Positions 8,973-19,069 of a stretch of DNA of 64,000 bases are shown here, in pieces (position 1 is the stretch's first letter; every line of letters begins with the position of its first letter). The position numbers and the translations under genes were made by a program. Origin of the DNA: Anaerolineae bacterium (GTDB lineage: Bacteria > Chloroflexota > Anaerolineae > Aggregatilineales > UBA2796); contig JAHBVK010000001.1 of the NCBI GenBank assembly GCA_019637555.1, positions 1 through 64,000 of the forward strand, written 5' to 3'. The notes below the pieces were generated by a model. The model was not told where the DNA came from. It saw nothing but the letters and a program-made list of their open reading frames with translations, and made no database searches.

Positions 8973-9488
8973 CTATTCCAGCGGATTGAGCAGCAACTGC
9001 ACCTGCATTTCCATCGCGCCGAGCGTCAATTCATCGCCATGACGCACGAGATAAGATTTGCCGGGTTCTAAGCGTTCGCCATTGAGCTTCGATCCGTTAA
9101 CACTGTTCAAATCCTCTACGGCGACACCATCCGAATCCAGCTTGATCACCAGATGCTTGCGTGAGACACCTAAACCTTCGGCATCGAAGGGACGCAGGTC
9201 GATGTTCGGCACTACGTCGGATTTGGGATCGGCGCGACCCACCGTTAAGGTAGAGGTGAGCGTGACGATCAGTTCTAGTTCTAGCTGCTTGATGAGGATA
9301 GCGATACGCCATGGACGGATCGCGCCAATATCGAGGGTTTCCGGGCGGTTAACGGCGGAGGACTGCGCTGCTGCTTCGCCCAGCATGGAGGTGGTCTTCT
9401 GCTGAACCGCAGGCACCGATGCTGCCGTTGGTGGCGCAGGTTGTGTTGCTGGTTGGCTCTTATCGGTTACGGACACCTGATCCTCCAC
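8973..9488 (-). CDS. FHA-domain protein
   Basis: FHA domains bind phosphothreonine peptides and link to Ser/Thr kinase signalling. Residues 1-70 are low-complexity and rich in Pro, Ala, Gln and Thr. The FHA domain fills about residues 75-170: VGRADPKSD (GR motif), GVSRKHLVI (SxxH motif) and DLNSVNGSKLNG (NG motif) are all intact. No kinase or secretion domain is fused to it and none is adjacent. The next gene upstream, divergently placed, is the large fused regulator at 9751. Confidence 0.88.
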   Translation of the reverse strand: MEDQVSVTDKSQPATQPAPPTAASVPAVQQKTTSMLGEAAAQSSAVNRPETLDIGAIRPWRIAILIKQLELELIVTLTSTLTVGRADPKSDVVPNIDLRPFDAEGLGVSRKHLVIKLDSDGVAVEDLNSVNGSKLNGERLEPGKSYLVRHGDELTLGAMEMQVQLLLNPLE

Positions 9489-9518
9489 ACCTCAGCTTGA
9501 TCACATTTGTACTGCAAG

Positions 9519-9548
9519 TTGACCGTTACATTGTATATCTAATATAAC
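9519..9548 (+). promoter_or_regulatory. Candidate sigma-70-type promoter for the fused regulator
   Basis: TTGACC (9519-9524) and TATAAC (9543-9548) are separated by 18 bp in the spacer divergent from the FHA gene. It would give a 5' leader of about 195 nt. Confidence 0.45.
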
Positions 9549-9750
9549 TATAGATAGTGTATCCCAATTTTCATGGTACATTAGTTCGGTAAGAACGTGA
9601 ATACCCATTATTTACAAATTTTTATCATCGTTCAAGAGCGCGCTGACGGAACGGTAGCAAAGCGTCAAATTCCAAACTCCACACGCAAAGTATCTTTCCC
9701 TTGTCCTTGAGTCGATGATCACTTGATAATGAGGTCGGAGCAAACAGACT

Positions 9751-12700
9751 ATGTTGGCGAATCAACTCGCGCTTGTCATGCTGGTTAGCGGAGATAAGTC
9801 GGAATGGGTGGGGGCATCGCTGCCTGAAGCGTGCGAAGTCAACCCATATAACGACATCCGCGACGCGGTTAGGACTCTGCAAAACATCCGCTACGACTTG
9901 ATCATCCTTGATGACGCCTTGTTCAAAGGCAAGGCGATCCCGCTAGTCAACGAACTGAAGCGACGCTATCCCTATATTCCGCTGATGGTGATCACGGATT
10001 CCAACGATAGCACGTATCAGGATCAACTGACGCAAGCGGGCGCGGACGACTGCATCACCGAAAAACTGCCCAAAAAGCAGTTTCAGTTCCACGTCAATAT
10101 GCTGCTCAAACAGCATGATCGCAATCAGGCGCTGGTGCGCTTAAACCACAACCTGCATCTAATGGCGTCGCTGTCGCAGCTTTTGTACAGCACATCCGAT
10201 CCGTACACGCTGATCCTACAGGCGATCAAGTTCATTCGTGCGGCGTTCCAACTTTACGGCATGGCGTTCATCTTGAAGGAAGGCGAAGTCTACCGGATGT
10301 ACGCGGGCGGTGAAGAAGTCGTCAGCAAGAACAAGCTGTACGAGAGCATCATGCGCCCCGAAGAATACGATCCTTTCCTGTGGACGGTGCGCAATAAGGC
10401 GATCCAGATTTACGCCAATATTGGCAAACACGCTCATTACCGCACGATCCCGATTTTGAACCGTGCCGAGTCGGTGGCAATCATCCCACTGACGTACCAG
10501 TATGAGACGTTGGGCGCGATGGCGATCTTTGCCGCGCCGGGAACACGGTTGACGCATGAAGATGTGATCGTGTACGAGCGTTACGGCGCACAGTTGATCT
10601 CGGCGCTGCAAAATGCCAACCAACACCGCGAACAGCGCGTGAATATTCAATCCAGCCAGCAGCTACTTCGTGCGTGGCAACTGTTCGCAGGTCAAAACGC
10701 GCCGGATGAGATCGCCGCGACGTTGTGCGATCTGTTGGAAGAAGTGCCGCACATCAGCCACGCTTTTGTGTGGTTTGATGAGGATGACCGCGGGATGCAC
10801 CCCGAAATTCTGGCGGATACCAAAAATAACCAGATCATCCAGCAGTATGATGGCTTGCGGAAGCGCGGCATGATCGGTGCGATTGTGCAATCGTTCAGCG
10901 ACGGTGCGCAGCCCGCGATCATTGACGTGGAGACGGCACAGGACGCGGCGCTGGTGACGCTGGCAAAAACGCTGCCAGTTCGCCGCCTAGTGACGCTGCC
11001 GATCACCAGTGGCGGGCGTCCGGTGGGCGGTGTGATCGCTGGCATCACTGATGAGACGAACATCAGCTCCGATGAGCTAGGGCAGATGGCGGCGTTGTGC
11101 TACATCGCGGGGCAGGCGATGGAACGTATCGTGTTGACCAGTGCGGTGACGGATCGCAACAACCGCATGGAAGCGATCTTGCGCAGTGTGGCGGAAGGTA
11201 TCTTCTTCGTGGATGACAGCGGCAAGGTCAGCTTCGTTAACCCACAGGTGACCGAGCTAACGCAGGTCGGTGTCCATAAGGTGATGCAGCAAGACGTGGA
11301 AGTGCTGTTCAACGAACTGGCAACAGGCACCAAGAATCCACAGATGACGCTGGCGCAATTGCAGGCGGGCAAGGCTGCCGTATTCAGCCCCGATTACCGC
11401 GACGAAGAATACCCGATCATCGAGTTGGAACTGACGGCGGCAGATGGCGACATCTCGCTGGAGTTCGTCAAGATCGAGGGGATCAACAACCGCAAGATCG
11501 CGTGGGCAGGTGTGCTGCGTAACGAAGTGGCTGCCGGTAGTGCGCCCTCCAGTTTCCAGTCGATGGTGTTGAACACCATGTCCGAAAATCTGCGTATCCC
11601 CTATGCCCAGCTACGCAGCTTGATCAGCACTCTTTCGGAGCAGCACGGGCATTTCGCCTACCGCGAACGCGACCAACTGCTGAGGCAGATCGAGGAGAAC
11701 TTTGAGCGCTTCGGCGGCTTGTGGAGTAACTTTCTTGAGATTCAAGGATTGGAACTGGGCGACATCGCTTTGCAGCGTGAGCCTGCCAACATTTATGAAT
11801 TGATGCTGCGCGTGGTCAATGGTAGGACAGTGAGCCGCTACCAGCGCCAGATCCATCTAGAGGTGATCCAGAATTTGCCTGCCCTGAAGCTGGATGAGTT
11901 CCGCATCGAGCAGGCGCTGAGTGATGTGATCCTGTTCGCGCTGGATGCGGCAGGCGGTAAGGGTGAGATCACGGTACGCGTGGAGCAGTCAGGTGAAGAC
12001 ATCCGCGTGATCTTTAAGAACGACATCTCGCTGATCGGACCGGATCAGGCAGAGCGCATCTTTGAGCCGTTCTTCTCGCTGGATGGCAAGATCATTCGTG
12101 GGTTGTACACCTCGCGCGAGTTGGTACGGCGACATGGTGGTCACACGTGGGCAGAGCCGACCGGTCAACGTGGCTTGACGATCAATGTGGTGCTGCCGAG
12201 CGTAGCGGCACTGAGCCGGCAGTCAGCGGAGCAGAAGCTGCCGCCAATTAGCCCGGTGGATACGGCGCTGCTTGCTGCGGAACCACCGACCGGTCGCCCC
12301 AGCCGTGCACCAAGCCGATCCCTGAGCACGATCATGATGCTGGAAGGTAGTTCCTCACTGACGCGGGTGCTCTCCTCGAAATTGCAGGATGAGAAATACG
12401 ATGTGCTGGTCTACCGGACTGGCGAAGAAGCTATTGAGGATTTGAATACCGTTCGCATCGATCTGATCATCATTGACATGAGCGTCGATAATAACGCGGG
12501 ACTGGACATCTGCCGCCGCATCCGGCAGCGCAGCGAAGCGCCTATCGTGCTGGTGGCAGACAAAGCCACCGAAGCCGAGCGCGTGGAAGGTCTGCGTAAC
12601 GCTGGCGCGGATGACTACCTCAGCCGCCCGATCAGCGATGAAGAAATGATGGCGAAGATTCAAGTGATCTTCAAGCGTAAGGACTTGCCAGATCGCATGA

Positions 12701-13002
12701 GCGAGCCGTTGGTGGCTGGGGATCTGTACGTTGATTTCGCGCGGCGGCAGGTATTCCTCTCCAACAAGCCAATCGATCTGACGCGCATTGAGTACGATCT
12801 GCTGTATCATCTGGTGATCAATAAGGGACAGGTGCTGACGCACAAGCAGCTATTGGAAAAGGTGTGGGGTCCTGACTATGGCGGCGAGACTCACTATTTG
12901 TGGGTGAACATCAGCCGTCTGCGGAACAAACTGAAGTCGAAGCAGCCGGGTACGCAGTACATCCATACGCAGCAGGGCATCGGCTACTTTTTCGACGCCT
13001 AG
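9751..13002 (+). CDS. Fused sensor/transcription regulator: receiver-like, GAF, GAF, PAS, degenerate kinase core, receiver, OmpR-type winged helix
   Basis: Domains in order: receiver-like (about 1-128, with YDLIILDDA); two GAF domains (about 135-290 and 305-455); PAS (about 470-590); a DHp-like helical pair (about 595-665); a HATPase_c-like region (about 690-810, with RIFEPFFSLDG); a second receiver (about 858-975, acceptor in LIIIDMS); and a C-terminal OmpR/PhoB winged helix (about 986-1083, ending QGIGYFF). The H-box that is normally HELRTPL reads ENLRIPY, so the phosphoacceptor His is missing. The N-box reads ALSDVILFALDAA, without the Mg-ATP Asn. The second receiver has R where Lys is usual (SRPIS). 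A sensor that binds DNA directly, without phosphotransfer, is inferred. ATG at 9751 has GGAG upstream. The next gene is a sugar transferase. Confidence 0.88.
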   Translation: MLANQLALVMLVSGDKSEWVGASLPEACEVNPYNDIRDAVRTLQNIRYDLIILDDALFKGKAIPLVNELKRRYPYIPLMVITDSNDSTYQDQLTQAGADDCITEKLPKKQFQFHVNMLLKQHDRNQALVRLNHNLHLMASLSQLLYSTSDPYTLILQAIKFIRAAFQLYGMAFILKEGEVYRMYAGGEEVVSKNKLYESIMRPEEYDPFLWTVRNKAIQIYANIGKHAHYRTIPILNRAESVAIIPLTYQYETLGAMAIFAAPGTRLTHEDVIVYERYGAQLISALQNANQHREQRVNIQSSQQLLRAWQLFAGQNAPDEIAATLCDLLEEVPHISHAFVWFDEDDRGMHPEILADTKNNQIIQQYDGLRKRGMIGAIVQSFSDGAQPAIIDVETAQDAALVTLAKTLPVRRLVTLPITSGGRPVGGVIAGITDETNISSDELGQMAALCYIAGQAMERIVLTSAVTDRNNRMEAILRSVAEGIFFVDDSGKVSFVNPQVTELTQVGVHKVMQQDVEVLFNELATGTKNPQMTLAQLQAGKAAVFSPDYRDEEYPIIELELTAADGDISLEFVKIEGINNRKIAWAGVLRNEVAAGSAPSSFQSMVLNTMSENLRIPYAQLRSLISTLSEQHGHFAYRERDQLLRQIEENFERFGGLWSNFLEIQGLELGDIALQREPANIYELMLRVVNGRTVSRYQRQIHLEVIQNLPALKLDEFRIEQALSDVILFALDAAGGKGEITVRVEQSGEDIRVIFKNDISLIGPDQAERIFEPFFSLDGKIIRGLYTSRELVRRHGGHTWAEPTGQRGLTINVVLPSVAALSRQSAEQKLPPISPVDTALLAAEPPTGRPSRAPSRSLSTIMMLEGSSSLTRVLSSKLQDEKYDVLVYRTGEEAIEDLNTVRIDLIIIDMSVDNNAGLDICRRIRQRSEAPIVLVADKATEAERVEGLRNAGADDYLSRPISDEEMMAKIQVIFKRKDLPDRMSEPLVAGDLYVDFARRQVFLSNKPIDLTRIEYDLLYHLVINKGQVLTHKQLLEKVWGPDYGGETHYLWVNISRLRNKLKSKQPGTQYIHTQQGIGYFFDA

Positions 13003-13049
13003 GATCGGCAAGGCGCACATTCTAGATCATTCCGACAAGCAGCAGAACA

Positions 13050-13077
13050 CCCGGAGCCTCCAACTCCGGGTTTTTGT
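13050..13077 (+). terminator. Intrinsic terminator of the fused regulator
   Basis: CCCGGAG/CTCCGGG stem with a 7-nt loop, followed by TTTTTGTTT. Confidence 0.9.
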
Positions 13078-13214
13078 TTGTAACGAGATTGTTAGAACTC
13101 CGATTTTGAAGTCGATCAAAAGCGTCAAGAAAATTTACAAATTTCAATTCTGTTCATTTTACGCATGGGGAATTGTGCATTTAACCATAAGGTATATTTA
13201 CTTACGCTCAAACG

Positions 13215-13234
13215 ATTGTGCAATTCTGCACAAT
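13215..13234. promoter_or_regulatory. Inverted repeat ATTGTGCA-N4-TGCACAAT, operator candidate
   Basis: Perfect 8-bp arms with a 4-nt spacer, 17 bp downstream of a TATATT hexamer. A half-site AATTGTGCA lies upstream at 13171-13179. Similar boxes bracket the -10 of the glutamate dehydrogenase gene near 35691-35721. Confidence 0.5.
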
Positions 13235-13417
13235 TTTAGGAGCTTGTAAGTATTCCTTACATCCTTACAGTTTGCCCTTTAGCCCCTTGATAGGATGAGG
13301 GGCTAAGTTATGGCTGTCGTCCAATATCAATCCGCAACTTTGTAATCATTCCTCTGTCCTGTGCATAGTCATTTATCAAGCACAGCAGAGCAGCAAGGTA
13401 GTTAGGGGATGAGAGTC

Positions 13418-14275
13418 ATGACCAACGCACTTAAGCAAGGCAGAAAAATTACACTTATCCTTACTTCTATCGCAGCAATTATATTCGTGACGACGGCGTT
13501 GGTGCTGAACCCCGCCCGGATGCGCACTCCAGAGCTAACGCTGGTACCCGCGCAGCCGCGTCGTCGCCGTAACCTTAATGAGAAGTACAGCTATCGTGCC
13601 TATCTGATTGCCAAGCGCTGGTTCGATATTGTGGTCAGCGCCAGCGCGATCCTGTTCCTTGCCCCGCTGATGCTGGCGATCATGGTTGCGGTGAAGTTGG
13701 ACAGCGAAGGTCCAGCGGTGTATTCGCAGGAGCGCATCGGTTCACGTATTCGTGGCAAGGGTGGCAAGCGCAGCTGGGAAGCCAAGGCGTTCACCATCTA
13801 CAAGTTCCGCACCATGAAAAAGGGCAACTCCAGCAGCCAGCACAAGGCATTCGTGCAGGCGCTGATCAAGGGCGACACCGCCACGCTGGAAGCGATCAAT
13901 GGCAAGGTGGCGTCTGAGGACAAGTACAAGATCAAGAACGACAGCCGTGTGACCCGTATCGGCAAGATCCTGCGCAAGACCTCGTTGGACGAACTGCCGC
14001 AGTTGTTCAACGTGCTGAAGGGCGACATGAGCCTCGTTGGTCCCCGTCCGGCGCTGGCATATGAAGTGGACGTTTATGCGCCACATCACTTGCGTCGTTT
14101 GGAAGCCAAGCCCGGCTTCACTGGCTGGTGGCAGGTCAAGGCACGCAGCAGCGTCGATTTCGAGACGATGGTACAGCTCGACACGTGGTACGCCGAGAAC
14201 GCCAACCTGTGGCTTGACCTGAAGATCCTCGTGATGACGCCGCTCTCCGTGATCAAGGGCAAAGGCGCGGCGTAA
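13418..14275 (+). CDS. Exopolysaccharide sugar transferase (polyprenyl-phosphate glycosyl-1-phosphate transferase)
   Basis: This family transfers a sugar-1-phosphate from a nucleotide sugar to undecaprenyl phosphate, the first step of a surface polysaccharide. An N-terminal hydrophobic helix is followed by the PF02397-type core: KRWFDIVVS with a membrane re-entrant helix, KFRTMK, TSLDELPQLFNVLKGDMS with the catalytic Asp-Glu pair, LVGPRP, and PGFTGWWQV. It has one N-terminal helix and is shorter than the WcaJ class. An in-frame ATG at 13409 directly abuts AGGGG. The ATG at 13418 has AGGGG 9 nt upstream and is preferred. It follows the fused regulator and has its own regulated spacer and terminator, so it is probably a single-gene unit. 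No other polysaccharide genes are adjacent. Confidence 0.9.
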   Translation: MTNALKQGRKITLILTSIAAIIFVTTALVLNPARMRTPELTLVPAQPRRRRNLNEKYSYRAYLIAKRWFDIVVSASAILFLAPLMLAIMVAVKLDSEGPAVYSQERIGSRIRGKGGKRSWEAKAFTIYKFRTMKKGNSSSQHKAFVQALIKGDTATLEAINGKVASEDKYKIKNDSRVTRIGKILRKTSLDELPQLFNVLKGDMSLVGPRPALAYEVDVYAPHHLRRLEAKPGFTGWWQVKARSSVDFETMVQLDTWYAENANLWLDLKILVMTPLSVIKGKGAA

Positions 14276-14326
14276 CACTAAACCTGCTTGTTTCTTGACC
14301 CGACTCAAGATGATGATCCAAAGTTA

Positions 14327-14368
14327 CGAAGATGTGTGGAGCGACGACCACACATCTTCGTGCTTTTA
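14327..14368 (+). terminator. Intrinsic terminator after the sugar transferase
   Basis: Perfect 13-bp stem CGAAGATGTGTGG/CCACACATCTTCG with an 8-nt loop, followed by TGCTTTTA. It lies between convergent genes. Confidence 0.85.
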
Positions 14369-14378
14369 TGAGATGTTG

Positions 14379-14954
14379 TTAGGAGCTAGCAGAAGTACCG
14401 TTCAGCCCTAGTTCTTCTGCGTGATTTTGCATAGCCTTAAGAACTAGCGGGACATGGAATTCCCACAGATCGACGTTGAGCAGGGCTGCTCCTTGCTCTA
14501 CATCTTCACGATTCACGCCCCGTGCAAATGCCTTATCCCGCCATTTCTTGCGAATCGACTGTACTTCGACATCCCTAACATTCTTTGACGGACGTACCAA
14601 TGCTGCCGCTGTGATTAATCCGGTGAGTTCATCTACCGCGAAAAGTGCTTTATCGCGCAGTGTCCGCCGATCATCAGCCGCCAATGGTCCGTGACTCAAG
14701 ATGGTGCGAATATCTTCTTCGCTAAGACCGCGTTCGCGCAGGATGGGTGCGCCATCCATCGGATGTTGTTCCAACGTTGGATGAACTTCCCAGTCGAAGT
14801 CATGTAGTAACCCGACCAGTCCCCAACTATCGGCGTTTTCACCGTAATGCGCGGCATAAGCACGCATGGCGTATTCTACGGAGAGCATATGCTTCCGCAA
14901 ACTATCCGATTTGACGAATTCACATACTAGTTCCCAAGCCTGAGTTCTTTCCAT
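14379..14954 (-). CDS. HD-domain phosphohydrolase
   Basis: A small HD protein of about 191 residues. The pattern is LRKHMLSVEYAM (first His), LLHDFDWE (HD) and a later Asp in FAVDELTG, as in predicted metal-dependent phosphohydrolases of the HDIG group. The substrate is unknown; nucleotides are usual for such proteins. ATG at 14954 has GGTGAG just upstream. Longer in-frame starts reach a TTG at 15023 but add a non-conserved Ser/Arg-rich leader and no better ribosome site. It is the downstream neighbour of the aminotransferase gene. Confidence 0.82.
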   Translation of the reverse strand: MERTQAWELVCEFVKSDSLRKHMLSVEYAMRAYAAHYGENADSWGLVGLLHDFDWEVHPTLEQHPMDGAPILRERGLSEEDIRTILSHGPLAADDRRTLRDKALFAVDELTGLITAAALVRPSKNVRDVEVQSIRKKWRDKAFARGVNREDVEQGAALLNVDLWEFHVPLVLKAMQNHAEELGLNGTSASS

Positions 14955-15048
14955 GCTCTCACCATGCATACTAGTTAAGGATTGTGAACGGCAAAGTGTT
15001 GCACTGGCACGCCAAGATTGCAACCTTCAGAGGTGGAACTGCCGCGCT

Positions 15049-16245
15049 CTACGCCTTAACAATCGTTTGCTCCGCTACCGTGGCAATTGTCTGCACAGCT
15101 TTTGTGCTTACTTCGGGTGCAGTCATGGTGAAATTCAGGCGCATCGTCTCCAGTCCAACGCCCGCGTCAAAATAGCAGTACTTGCCGGGCACAAAGGCGA
15201 CCCCGCGCTTGATACATTCTTGATATAGACTTTCAGCGTCTAATCCAATTGGACCTGTCATCCATAAGAACATACCGCCCTCGGGACGTACCCATTGAAA
15301 ACCATTTGGCATATGTGCTTCCAGCGTAGCTAACATGGCATCACGGCGCTGCCGATAAAGATTAATAATGTACGGCAGATGAGTGCGTAGATAACCGCCT
15401 GTGAGATACAGTGCTGCTATTGCCTGACCGAAGGACTGTGTGTGTAAATCACTGCCCTGCTTGGCTATCACAAGCCACCGCGCAAGTGCTGCTGGAGCGA
15501 CGCAGAACCCGATGCGCAGTCCGGGCGCCAAGATTTTTGAGAACGTGCCACTGTAGATAACGTGATCTGGCGCATATTGCTGGATCGGCGGCAATGTTTC
15601 TCCGCTGTAGCGCAAAGCATTATACGGATCGTCCTCAAGCAGCAATACATCATAATTTTCCAGCAACGCCGCAACTTGCTTACGCCGCTCCAATGGCAGA
15701 GTGCGACCTGTTGGATTTTGGAAGGTGGGCAGTAGATACACGAATTTGATCGTGTGCTGCTTCAATACCGCTTCCAGCGCTTCAGGAATCACACCATCAT
15801 CATCGGTTGCAACGGAAACATAGGTTGGTTGATATGGGTTGAAGGCAGAGATCGCGCCGACGTAGGATGGGGCTTCAATAGCAATCTTATCTCCCGGCGA
15901 CACAAGAACTTTGCCAACGATGTCAAGAATACTCTGTGAACCGGAGAAAATACTCAGTGTTTGCCGATTTACGTTGACTACCCCTTGTTCTGGAAGATAG
16001 TCGAACAATGCTTCCCGTAGCGGCTCAAATCCTTCTGTTTTATCGTATTGCAACGCACCAGCACCGAATTTGTCGAGAGCATCACTGCTCAACTGACGGA
16101 TCAGTTCAAGGGGAAAGCTCTCCGGTGCGGGATTACCGCCTGCTAGTGAAATGATGTTCTCTTGCGCGACAACTTTGAGAATCTCTCTGAGCGCGTTTGC
16201 CTGCATATACTTAGTGCGCTCGCTCAGTTTGGCTTCGATGGTCAC
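15049..16245 (-). CDS. PLP-dependent aminotransferase, class I/II (2-aminoadipate/aromatic type)
   Basis: Fold-type I aminotransferase of the family that includes LysN and the catalytic domains of MocR proteins, here without a DNA-binding domain. It has ISLAGGNPAPESFP near the N-terminus, LLPTFQNPTGR (substrate/cofactor loop), LLEDDPYNALRY, and YSGTFSKILAPGLRIGF with the Schiff-base Lys. The start is GTG at 16245, with GGAGAGGAG 7 nt upstream. An ATG at 16287 would lie upstream of this ribosome site. Amino donor and acceptor are not predictable beyond a broad range of bulky or aromatic amino acids. Tryptophan dioxygenase lies 4 kb away, so a link to aromatic amino acid turnover is possible but unproven. 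Confidence 0.88.
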   Translation of the reverse strand: MTIEAKLSERTKYMQANALREILKVVAQENIISLAGGNPAPESFPLELIRQLSSDALDKFGAGALQYDKTEGFEPLREALFDYLPEQGVVNVNRQTLSIFSGSQSILDIVGKVLVSPGDKIAIEAPSYVGAISAFNPYQPTYVSVATDDDGVIPEALEAVLKQHTIKFVYLLPTFQNPTGRTLPLERRKQVAALLENYDVLLLEDDPYNALRYSGETLPPIQQYAPDHVIYSGTFSKILAPGLRIGFCVAPAALARWLVIAKQGSDLHTQSFGQAIAALYLTGGYLRTHLPYIINLYRQRRDAMLATLEAHMPNGFQWVRPEGGMFLWMTGPIGLDAESLYQECIKRGVAFVPGKYCYFDAGVGLETMRLNFTMTAPEVSTKAVQTIATVAEQTIVKA

Positions 16246-16377
16246 GTTATGTCTCCTCTCCGCGAGACCAAATGCATGATATGACAATCGTAGCCGTTGA
16301 TTGTGTTAAGACTCTATAGCCGCTAAGACCATTTGATTGGTTATGTCGATCAAGTTGAAGACTGTAGTTGGAGATAC

Positions 16378-19038
16378 TTATTTCGGTTTTGCAGTCACCT
16401 GATGCTGGATCAATGTTGCTATCAAACCAGTCCAACCGGTTTGATGACTAGCGCCAAGCCCGGCACCGTTATCACCATGAAAATACTCGTAAAACAGCAG
16501 ATAATCGCGCCAATGAGGATCGCGTTGAAAACGTTCTGTTGATCCAAAGATGGCACGACGCCCTTGATCATCGCGCTCGAACAAACGAATCAGACGAGTA
16601 GACAATTCGTTAGCAATTGCACTCAGCGAGACGTGCTGACCTGAAGCCGTAGGACATTCCACCAAAAAGTCATCACTATAATAGTTCTGGAACTTGTGTA
16701 GAGATTCGATCAACAAATAGTTGATGGGAAACCAGACTGGACCACGCCAGTTGGAGTTGCCACCGAACAAACCACTGCGCGACTCGGCAGGTTCGTAATT
16801 AACCACATAATCATTGTTATCGATGTGCAAAACGTAAGGATGTGTTAGGTGATACTTGCTGATTGAGCGAATACCGTAATCGCTCAGGAATTCGTCTGAA
16901 TCGAGCGCCCGTTTAAGCAACCGCTTCATGCGATGCCCGCGAGTTACCGCGAACAAGTGACGCTCCCCCTCACCAGCGACTTTCCAGCGCGATGTGAGTC
17001 CGGCTAATTCCGGGCGATTGGCGAGAAACCATTCCAGGCGCGCCTTAAAATCAGGTAGCTGATTCAATAATTCAGGCTCAACAACTTCCACCGCCAACAG
17101 CGGAATCAAGCCAATCAGTGAGCGTATCCTAAGCGGAATACGAGTTGAATCTGGCTTATTGAGCACATCGTAGAAGAATTCGTCGGTTTCATCCCACAGC
17201 GCAATACCGTCACCACCGATATTGTTCATCGCTCCTGCAATGTACATGTAGTGTTCAAAAAACTTGGTCGCAATATCTTCGTAAGCAACATCAGTGCGGG
17301 CGAGTTCCAGAGCAATTGCCATCATATTCAGGCAGAACATCGCCATCCAACTCGTGCCGTCACTCTGCTCAATGTGACCACCCTGTGGCAACGGCGCACT
17401 TCGATCAAAAACACCTATATTGTCCAAGCCTAAGAAACCGCCCTGAAAAATGTTTTTACCTTCGGAGTCTTTGCGGTTAACCCACCAGGTAAAGTTGAGC
17501 AGCAGTTTATGGAATACACGCTCAAGGAACAGCGTATCCTTATTGCCATAATACTCTTGATCAAGCTGATAGATGCGCAGCGCCGCCCATGCGAATACTG
17601 GCGGATTTACATCACTAAAAGACCACTCGTAGGCGGGAATCTGACCGTTTGGATGCTGATACCACTCGCGCAGCAGTAAGATTAATTGTGACTTGGCGAA
17701 CTCAACATCAATCAGTGCTAATGGAATGCAATGGAAAGCCAGATCCCACGCGGCAAACCACGGATATTCCCATGCATCAGGCATGGATAAGATGTCCGCG
17801 TTATTGACGTGCGTCCACTCGCGGTTACGCCCGTTTTTGCGCTGTGGAGGTGGTGGCGGTTGGGCTGGATCACCCTCTAGCCACTGCTGAACATCGTAGT
17901 GGTAGAACTGCTTTGTCCATAACAAACCCGCGAATGCCTGTCGCTGAATGTTGCGCAGATCATCGCTTAGATTAGCTGGTTGCAATGCAGCGTAGAATTC
18001 ATCGGCTTCCCGACGGCGTTCTGCGAAGAGTTGATCGAAGTTGGCAAAAGGGGATAAGCTGACTTCATCAATGTGAACACCCTTACGCAAGCGCAGTCTA
18101 AACACTGCTGTCTCGCCTGCCGCAATCTCACGGTAGAAATGGGCGGCAGCTTTGGTTCCCTTCTGCAACGGATTGACCGCATCCCGGTGCCCATTAATGA
18201 TGTATTCGTGGAAGGCGTCTTTGAAATACGGTGGGCTGCTGGCTACCCCATATAAGCGCTGCGTGTTGGTATTGTTTTCTGCAAAGAGGAGTTCGTCAGG
18301 CGCAGCGCAATAGAGCGAATAACTGCCGAGTGACGGATGATGCGCTTGAATGTTTTCGTCATTAGCAATGTGAAGGTGTGGATCTGTGTTGTCGCGTCCC
18401 CATGACCACGTATTGCGAAACCATAATGTCGGTAGCAGATGCAGCGCGGAGGTAGTTGCCCCCCGATTAATGGCGCGAATCTGAATAAGCGTGTCATCCG
18501 GTGCTACTTTGGCGTACTCGATGAACACGTCAAAGTAGCGATCTTCATCGAAAATACCAGTATCGAGTAATTCAAACTCAGTAACGTCCTTACTACGCCG
18601 CTGATTTTCTACAATCAACTGTGTATAGGGGAAGGCGGCTTGCGGATACTTATACAGCATCTGCATGTAGCTGTGCGTTGGCGTGCTGTCGAGATAGTAA
18701 TAGTACTCTTTGACATCTTCGCCATGATTGCCTTCAGGTCCTGTTAACCCAAACAATCTCTCTTTAAGAATTGCATCTCTACCATTCCACAACGCCAGAG
18801 CAAAACATAAATGTTGATGCTCATCGCAGATGCCACCCAATCCATCTTCGTTCCAGCGGTATGCTCTGGAGCGCGCATGATCATGCGGTAGATAACTCCA
18901 CGCATTGCCGTCAGCGCTGTAATCTTCGCGCACGGTGCCCCACGCACGTTCACTGAGATACGGACCCCAGTGCAGCCATGCGCGGGCACCGCTATCGTCA
19001 TATAGGCGCTGATATTCTGCCGTTTCCGAGAGTTGCAT
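16378..19038 (-). CDS. GH63-like glucosidase (MGH1-type alpha/alpha barrel)
   Basis: At 886 residues it has the usual length of the large bacterial 'glucosidase' family related to GH63/mannosylglycerate hydrolases. Diagnostic segments are [18 protein letters not shown] (about 23-40), [17 protein letters not shown] (about 50-66), [20 protein letters not shown] and [15 protein letters not shown] in the catalytic (alpha/alpha)6 barrel, and [13 protein letters not shown] near the C-terminus. No signal peptide is seen, so it should act inside the cell on alpha-linked glucosides. The linkage is not predictable. A strong ribosome site is not visible before the ATG. It is followed 31 nt upstream by the deaminase gene, suggesting co-transcription. 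Confidence 0.9.
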   Translation of the reverse strand: MQLSETAEYQRLYDDSGARAWLHWGPYLSERAWGTVREDYSADGNAWSYLPHDHARSRAYRWNEDGLGGICDEHQHLCFALALWNGRDAILKERLFGLTGPEGNHGEDVKEYYYYLDSTPTHSYMQMLYKYPQAAFPYTQLIVENQRRSKDVTEFELLDTGIFDEDRYFDVFIEYAKVAPDDTLIQIRAINRGATTSALHLLPTLWFRNTWSWGRDNTDPHLHIANDENIQAHHPSLGSYSLYCAAPDELLFAENNTNTQRLYGVASSPPYFKDAFHEYIINGHRDAVNPLQKGTKAAAHFYREIAAGETAVFRLRLRKGVHIDEVSLSPFANFDQLFAERRREADEFYAALQPANLSDDLRNIQRQAFAGLLWTKQFYHYDVQQWLEGDPAQPPPPPQRKNGRNREWTHVNNADILSMPDAWEYPWFAAWDLAFHCIPLALIDVEFAKSQLILLLREWYQHPNGQIPAYEWSFSDVNPPVFAWAALRIYQLDQEYYGNKDTLFLERVFHKLLLNFTWWVNRKDSEGKNIFQGGFLGLDNIGVFDRSAPLPQGGHIEQSDGTSWMAMFCLNMMAIALELARTDVAYEDIATKFFEHYMYIAGAMNNIGGDGIALWDETDEFFYDVLNKPDSTRIPLRIRSLIGLIPLLAVEVVEPELLNQLPDFKARLEWFLANRPELAGLTSRWKVAGEGERHLFAVTRGHRMKRLLKRALDSDEFLSDYGIRSISKYHLTHPYVLHIDNNDYVVNYEPAESRSGLFGGNSNWRGPVWFPINYLLIESLHKFQNYYSDDFLVECPTASGQHVSLSAIANELSTRLIRLFERDDQGRRAIFGSTERFQRDPHWRDYLLFYEYFHGDNGAGLGASHQTGWTGLIATLIQHQVTAKPK

Positions 19039-19069
19039 AGCCGATTTCGTGTCTTACGCCCTAAAAGAT

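Larger units (their letters stand above)
13003..13408. other. 406-bp regulatory spacer before the sugar transferase
   Basis: No gene is seen. It holds a terminator (13050-13077), a TATATT -10-like hexamer (13193-13198), TTGTGCA boxes (13173-13179 and the dyad at 13215-13234), a second dyad TGTAAG/CTTACA (13245-13261) and a hairpin TTAGCCCC/GGGGCTAA with a 12-nt loop (13279-13306) without T-run. The density of dyads points to a controlled promoter and structured leader. No known riboswitch consensus was recognised. Confidence 0.6.

Noticed and set aside
10878..10890. ATTGTGCAAT box inside the fused regulator gene
   Set aside because: It lies in coding sequence with no promoter elements; treated as a chance match, and a reason for caution on the box elsewhere.
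13279..13306. TTAGCCCC/GGGGCTAA hairpin as a terminator or c-di-GMP riboswitch
   Set aside because: No T-run follows, and the GEMM consensus blocks are absent.
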